In this document: positions 59,026 through 64,000 of the stretch, piece after piece
How positions within the stretch are numbered: position 1 is the first letter of the stretch
How the letters are laid out: each line of letters starts with the position of its first letter
Origin: Panopea generosa
Lineage: Eukaryota; Mollusca; Bivalvia; Adapedonta; Hiatellidae
Direction: 5' to 3'
Length of the DNA stretch: 64,000 nt
Assembly: GCA_029582155.1 (NCBI GenBank)
Contig: CM055901.1
Coordinates: forward strand, 57,720,740 to 57,784,739
Notes under the pieces: model-generated
The model's database searches: none
Told to the model about the DNA's origin: nothing
The model's input: the letters and a program-made list of their open reading frames with translations, nothing else
Position numbers and translations under genes: made by a program

Positions 59026-60033
59026 AGGTCACCTAAGACTTTGTCCAAAGGGACCTTTTGCGATCGCCTTTTGTCCACATCTTCGTCCATCGTGCGTCGT
59101 CCGTCTGTACACAATTGACATTTTGGACTTTTTTTTTTAAATAAACGTAAGGTCAATCATATTTAATGCAGCTTTGGTATTTTATGAGGTATCAAAATTG
59201 TGAATTGGATTGTCCCCATGGCCCTGGGTCTCGTGGTTCGGCCCTGGAGTTGGGGTCTACTTTACTAAACCTAAATAAGATAAAATTACAAAAAACGTTA
59301 TTTCTTATGTCTGGATAGAGTCATGTGAATGTTTTTTTGGTGTGATTTGTTGTTGCTGACATGACAGTTAATACCTTTGTGAATTTCATGATCCCATTGC
59401 CTCCATGAGGTCTTAGGTGTGGGGCCAAAACAGTCAAATTGAAGGTAAATTTTAAAATCTTCTACTTATTATAAGAAGCACTCAGAAACAATTGGTGAGC
59501 ATGATTATTGATATCTATTGGTCCTTTATAAAAATTATGAATTTCATGTCCCTCACCACAGTCTCAAATGTCATTTTTGATGACTGTATAGACTCTTTTT
59601 GAATGGTATTTTGTGTGATTTGTTGTTGCTGACATGACAATTAATGCTTATTTTTTATTGAGTGCCCTCAACCCCTCTATAATCTTGGGCCTCGGCCAAA
59701 CCAGTCAAATTTAAGGTAAATTTTAAAAATAAAATTATTATTATAGGAAGCACTGGAAAACAAATTGTAAGCATAATAAATGAGGCCTTTGAATTCATCA
59801 TGAAAATGTGAATTTCATGTCTCTGGGTTTCACGGTTTGACCCTTGGGGTGGGTTCTACTTTACTAAATCTATGTAAGAGAAAATGATGTGATATGTTGA
59901 TGCAGATGTGACATTCAAAATCCATGTTTGGATTTTTGCTACTTTCCAAAGGGCAAAAGTTGGAAAATAGATTCATATAGATTTATGTCATCAAAGCTAA
60001 TCAGGTGACCATTAAGCTCCATGGGCCTCTTGT
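59026..60033 (+). mobile_element. Long non-coding dispersed repeat (AGGTCACCT type), about 1 kb
   Basis: Starts TTTTTAGGTCACCTAAGACT, then TTGCGATCGCCTTTTGTCC and a CGTCGTCCGTC run. Ends CAGGTGACCATTAAGCTCCA then TGGGCCTCTTGT. An internal block of about 250-300 bp with GCTGACATGACA, AAACCAGTCAAATT and GAATTTCATGTC occurs twice. I recognise this end structure from bivalve genomes; the class is uncertain. Confidence 0.7.
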
Positions 60034-61280
60034 AACTGGCATCAGTCCAAAATCATGATGATTTTGTTGCTTTTTTTATATTTAAGTTTTTAAATATTGA
60101 AGTATATACATGTACTTAGAAACATTTCAGTGAAACAGACAACTAAACTATTTAAGATAGAAGTTGTTGTTTAGTTGATGATAAATTTACAGAAGATGGG
60201 TACAATTATATTGTTAACTCTTGTTTTGTCCCTGTGTGTCCTTTTATTTGTTTGTTTTTTAAATTATTCACCACCCAGTATTATGTACATAGTATATTAC
60301 TGTTGGCTTCCATGTTAATTAATAATGTCAATTATTTACAGAGAATGTAGAGTCATGTACTGTATCTATCATCATGAATCTTAGCATTGGGATTTATTTG
60401 TGAGTGGATGACCTCTCTTAGAAGTTCTTGGCTAGACTATTAACAGTTCATGGTTATTTAAATGTGTTGAACTCAGTATTGATTAATGATTACTAAAAAT
60501 AAATATAAAAATGATTAGTATATTGTTCTGATACAACATATTTTTGTTTGAGAGAGATGTGCTTTCCTCTGTCAACTCTTGTTCAATGCTAACTTACAGT
60601 TGCAATATCACGTTGATCATCTGTTTAAAAGCCATGTCAGAAATATGGTTTAATGAAGCAGTTATTTATTAAGCAAGGTATAATTACAAATCCTTTATAG
60701 TTGAAGCGTGGTTGTAAAGTTTATAAATATGTACTTTATGCTCAAAGGGAAGTAACCTTTATATTATCCTAATTTGAAAAATGAAAATTCCAAAACCTTA
60801 TTAAATCTTTCTTGTTTCACAGTTCTAGGAACATGGTTACTATTTTGGATATCTATAAGCCAGTATGTCTGATACTTATGGTATGATGAAATATTTTTGT
60901 CTTACTCTACTGAGGTCAAAGAATATGATCCATTATTTTGTTTACAGATGAAACCTTTTTCTACAGTTTTTAATCATGTAAAATATCATAAATATCATCT
61001 TGATAAATTTCAATGGTTTGAAGTAAAATATGAAAAGAGCTTTAGAAAACGATAGAAAACAGAAATATGTAAAACAGAATAAATGTTGGTACATGACTTT
61101 TATTAAATTTGACATGTGACTCGCATGTGTTAATTATTCTAATGTGAACTATAAATGTCCTAATTAACTTAATTGAGTTTTAGTACTATGTGTTTTGGCT
61201 TTGCCAAAGAAATTTATTTTTTCATTCACTATAGATTGTAATTAACATTTCAAAATTAGTTGAAACATTCAAGTACATGA
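60034..61280. other. Intergenic, nothing recognised
   Basis: AT-rich; no gene supported. Confidence 0.5.
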
Positions 61281-61557
61281 GCCGGGCCCGATTAGCTCAG
61301 TCGGTTACGTGTCTGACTATCAATCCAGGGGTTGTGAGTTTGAATTCCCCCGACAACAGTCTCCGTGATGATTGATATACAACATTGTGTCTCATTATCA
61401 TTCGTCTCTCACCACTGATTCAAGTGGGAAAGTTATCAGTTACTTGCAGAGATGGGGTGTGCTTGAGTACTGGTTAATTCCAGGAAACAGTGGTTAGGTT
61501 AACTAATCGTCTGTTAGCCCTTGATGGCATAAAAATGATGCTAGATATTCAATCAAT
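61281..61557 (+). mobile_element. tRNA-derived SINE family A, copy 5 (best preserved)
   Basis: Head GCCGGGCCCGATTAGCTCAG with A box and B-box region GAGTTTGAATTCCC; body with GATTGATATACAACATTG, CTCACCACTGATTCAAGTGG and GTTAGCCCTTGATGG; tail TTCAATCAAT. It is bounded by an 11-bp duplication CAAGTACATGA at 61270-61280 and 61558-61568, the mark of LINE-driven insertion. Confidence 0.92.
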
Positions 61558-61568
61558 CAAGTACATGA

Positions 61569-64000
61569 AATCAGCGTGATACCAGTTGTCCTCACGCAGA
61601 GTGACAATCACTCCACCCACTGACCATGTGACATTGTTTGTCCTAGTAAATACAATGTAATGTTTACTTTAGTAAGACAACAATATTGATCACTGATTGG
61701 ATTATCAACTTGTTTGGTTGACAGTCCGCATCAGGTCAACTATCGTCTTTGTTCCCATCATAATAATGAATGTTTTGCTCATTTGAATGAAATTTTAATT
61801 GAGGTTTACTGTTGGTGATAGCAGATAAATAGTTATATCTTTGACATGCTGTGTAGCATTGTATAGTTTTACTTTGGTTGAAATTAGTAGAATTGTTAAT
61901 TACAGATTTTTAACACATTCACTATTAAATAAAAAATTGTAAAATATAAAGGAATATATTTGAATTCTATTTTTGTATTATTCCTTGTTTTTATGCCTAA
62001 ATAGAGAGGAATGACACATGTCTTAATCACCTGACAAAGGGCAGTTTCTAAAATATTTTCTGTCAGTCCGGATTCGAACCCACAGTGGTGGAGCGGTTAG
62101 TAGAGATGCCATAATTTATTTACTAGGTGTTGATGCGACAGAGGCCATGGGGTCAAATCCCTGAAGTAAGGGAACATAATTATAAAGAAAAATCTTTATC
62201 ATATGCACTATGTCAGTCCTTTATTTCTGCTGCTAATAAAGTGACAAACTTATGTTTTTAAAACTGTTTCTTTTAAGATTACAGACACAATTACTTTTGT
62301 GTGACTAATTTATCTCATGTTTTTTTTATTTATATAGCAATAATTATGTTGTTTCAAATATTTGCTTTTTCTCTTCGCCTATACATAGTGTATAGACAGT
62401 TTTAGTATGCTATTTTGATCATAACTCTGTTTACTCAGTTTATTTCAGCTGAACATTTTATGTTGACCTTTCTTAAATGTTCTTTCACTGTAGTGCTGAC
62501 ACAATAATTGTCGTCTGCATTCATTTTTTGTAACACAAGGCTTAAATAGCAAAATTAGTTGAAATTGAATCAGTTTTTAACTGAATAAAGTTTACAAAAG
62601 TTTTTGGAGTAATGTCTTTAATTCCTTTCTTCACCATTGATCTGTTATCATGTCAAAACAACATGAGATTATGTTAATTATCTGTTAAAAGTTATATATG
62701 GCAGTAAGTTATATGGAGTGAGAAAGTCATCAATGTATTTACATCTACAACCTTATAATTTACAGAAATTTTAATAGAACCATTATTTTGCAAGGAATTG
62801 AAAATTGTCCACTTCAACACTTTGTTATGGACTGATTTGAAGTCAGAACCATATCTGAGACATCAACCTGTGGTCATTGCATTTTGATTCAATTAAATGA
62901 ATTCTTTCTGAGTTATTGCCCTTTGATCTGTTTAATTCTATGCAACTTTGCATTTCACCCTTTAGCATCTTCCATCTTGAATTTTCCTTTCGTAAGAAAG
63001 TGATGGCCTCTATTTGATAAAGCCTGTGTGGTTCCGGCTAAAATTGAATCACTGTTGATCTCTGCAGAGTGGTAGGAATCCTCCAAATGGGTGTCCTATT
63101 CATTTTATCATTTTTTGTCATGTTAACTATTGTGGTTAAATTATCAACCCCAGTGTGGTTCCAGGGAGCCATGAGTGATGGCAAGAATAGGATCACTGTG
63201 GCTTATGCATGTCTTAAGAAGCGACAAATTGAGTAATACGATAGAATTTGCTGAAACTCTGCAGTTCTGCAGGTATCAAGGTTCTAGATTCATTCTGCAT
63301 ATTCATTTGTTTATGTATTTTTTTTAATCTGTATGTTAATTTGTTGTTTTTGTACATGTAGAATGAACCTGGAATCTTCCTACCTGTTGGCGTCGAATAA
63401 CCTATAATGTGTTGGTACACCCTAAAACCCTATTCATTGATTCATTTATTTGTTAAGGACCACTTACATCAAAGGTCAGTCATTTTGGTTACACCCTTCC
63501 TCTTCTCCAAAAATAAAAAAATGTACTTTTTACTTTTGTTCAGAATTCTTTTCTTATTGTTTTTCTTATGTTCTATCATACTATCCCCAACTATGCCCAA
63601 ACCCTGCCAGATTTACATATTGTACATCTTTCTTCACTTACTGTTTAACCTTTGCCTTGATTTTGTTTTGGCCCACACGTCCTCACCGACAGTAATTTGA
63701 TTTAACATATACTATATTTTAAGTCTCGGACATATAATGCAATTCTAGTACCCACATTCACAAGCAATGTCTATTTTGCTCAGTCCATGGCCATTTTGAG
63801 TGTTGGATATGAATTCACAGACTTTCTTGTTCGCATTATCTGCTTGATCAGTAGAATTTATTTGGCTTATGGTTTGATCACATATTTGCTGTTAAACCAC
63901 TGTTAGTATCTTATTTGATTTCAGGAAGTTTTGATTAGTTGAATTTAAGATTTAATTATCTGAAAGCATCTTAATAAGTTAGGATCTTACAAAGAATAAG
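61569..64000. other. Intergenic, nothing firmly recognised
   Basis: AT-rich DNA to the end of the window. A SINE-like scrap at about 62075-62170 (GTGGAGCGGTTAGTAG, then GGGGTCAAATCCC) is the only structured piece. Open frames at 63407-63700 overlap each other and show no domain. Confidence 0.45.

Noticed and set aside
61281-61350. Possible tRNA gene with good A box and B box
   Set aside because: It is the head of a SINE that continues for 200 bp, has a tail and target duplication, and recurs four more times; no clean cloverleaf was seen.
62075-62170. tRNA or SINE-like segment with GGGGTCAAATCCC
   Set aside because: Only a B-box-like match; no body shared with the two SINE families was found.
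63407-63700. Overlapping 97- and 81-codon frames near the right edge
   Set aside because: Two overlapping frames, no family motif, base composition like the surroundings; may be chance.
1-64000. A previously undescribed gene system
   Set aside because: Both strands were read for clustered unknown genes, toxin or defence modules and unusual RNA structures. Only two ordinary animal genes and repeats were found; the novelty here is in splicing candidates and repeat architecture.

Overview
This is an AT-rich stretch of animal nuclear DNA, most likely from a bivalve mollusc. The evidence is intron-rich genes with GT-AG exons, a small secreted SRCR-domain gene of the kind expanded in bivalves, several tRNA-derived SINEs and LINE remnants, and long dispersed repeats of a type I recognise from bivalve genomes (ends such as AGGTCACCT and GGGCCTCTTG). 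The species cannot be fixed from the sequence alone.

Only two protein-coding genes are well supported, both on the + strand. The first (about 0.6-7.0 kb) encodes a secreted protein of 285 residues: a signal peptide, a short helical linker and two group A SRCR domains, each split over two exons with the same intron phases. The second (21.5-56.1 kb) is PPP1R42, a leucine-rich-repeat regulatory subunit of protein phosphatase 1. It spreads about 382 codons over at least eight coding exons, with introns of up to about 16 kb. Its C-terminal half offers several alternative-splicing candidates: a NAGNAG acceptor, a 9-nt micro-exon, a 48-nt cassette exon open in two frames, and two possible alternative terminal exons.

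The 14 kb between the genes is a graveyard of retroelements: five LINE reverse-transcriptase fragments on both strands and an internally deleted Ty3-type LTR element (15.2-17.8 kb). That element is sandwiched between two arrays of the same 21-bp minisatellite. The PPP1R42 introns hold most of the other repeats: five copies of one SINE (one with an 11-bp target duplication), a second SINE family, three copies of a TTAA-flanked piggyBac-like MITE with a central hairpin, and minisatellites with units of about 37, 42, 54 and 63 bp. The 54-bp array contains a recent direct duplication of about 1 kb, and the 63-bp array is split by a 660-bp element with a TA target duplication.

The two genes show no functional link. 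I looked for a novel gene system and found none. The most unusual content is the repeat architecture and the small alternative exons of PPP1R42. Many long open frames lie in minisatellites whose period is a multiple of three and should not be read as genes.
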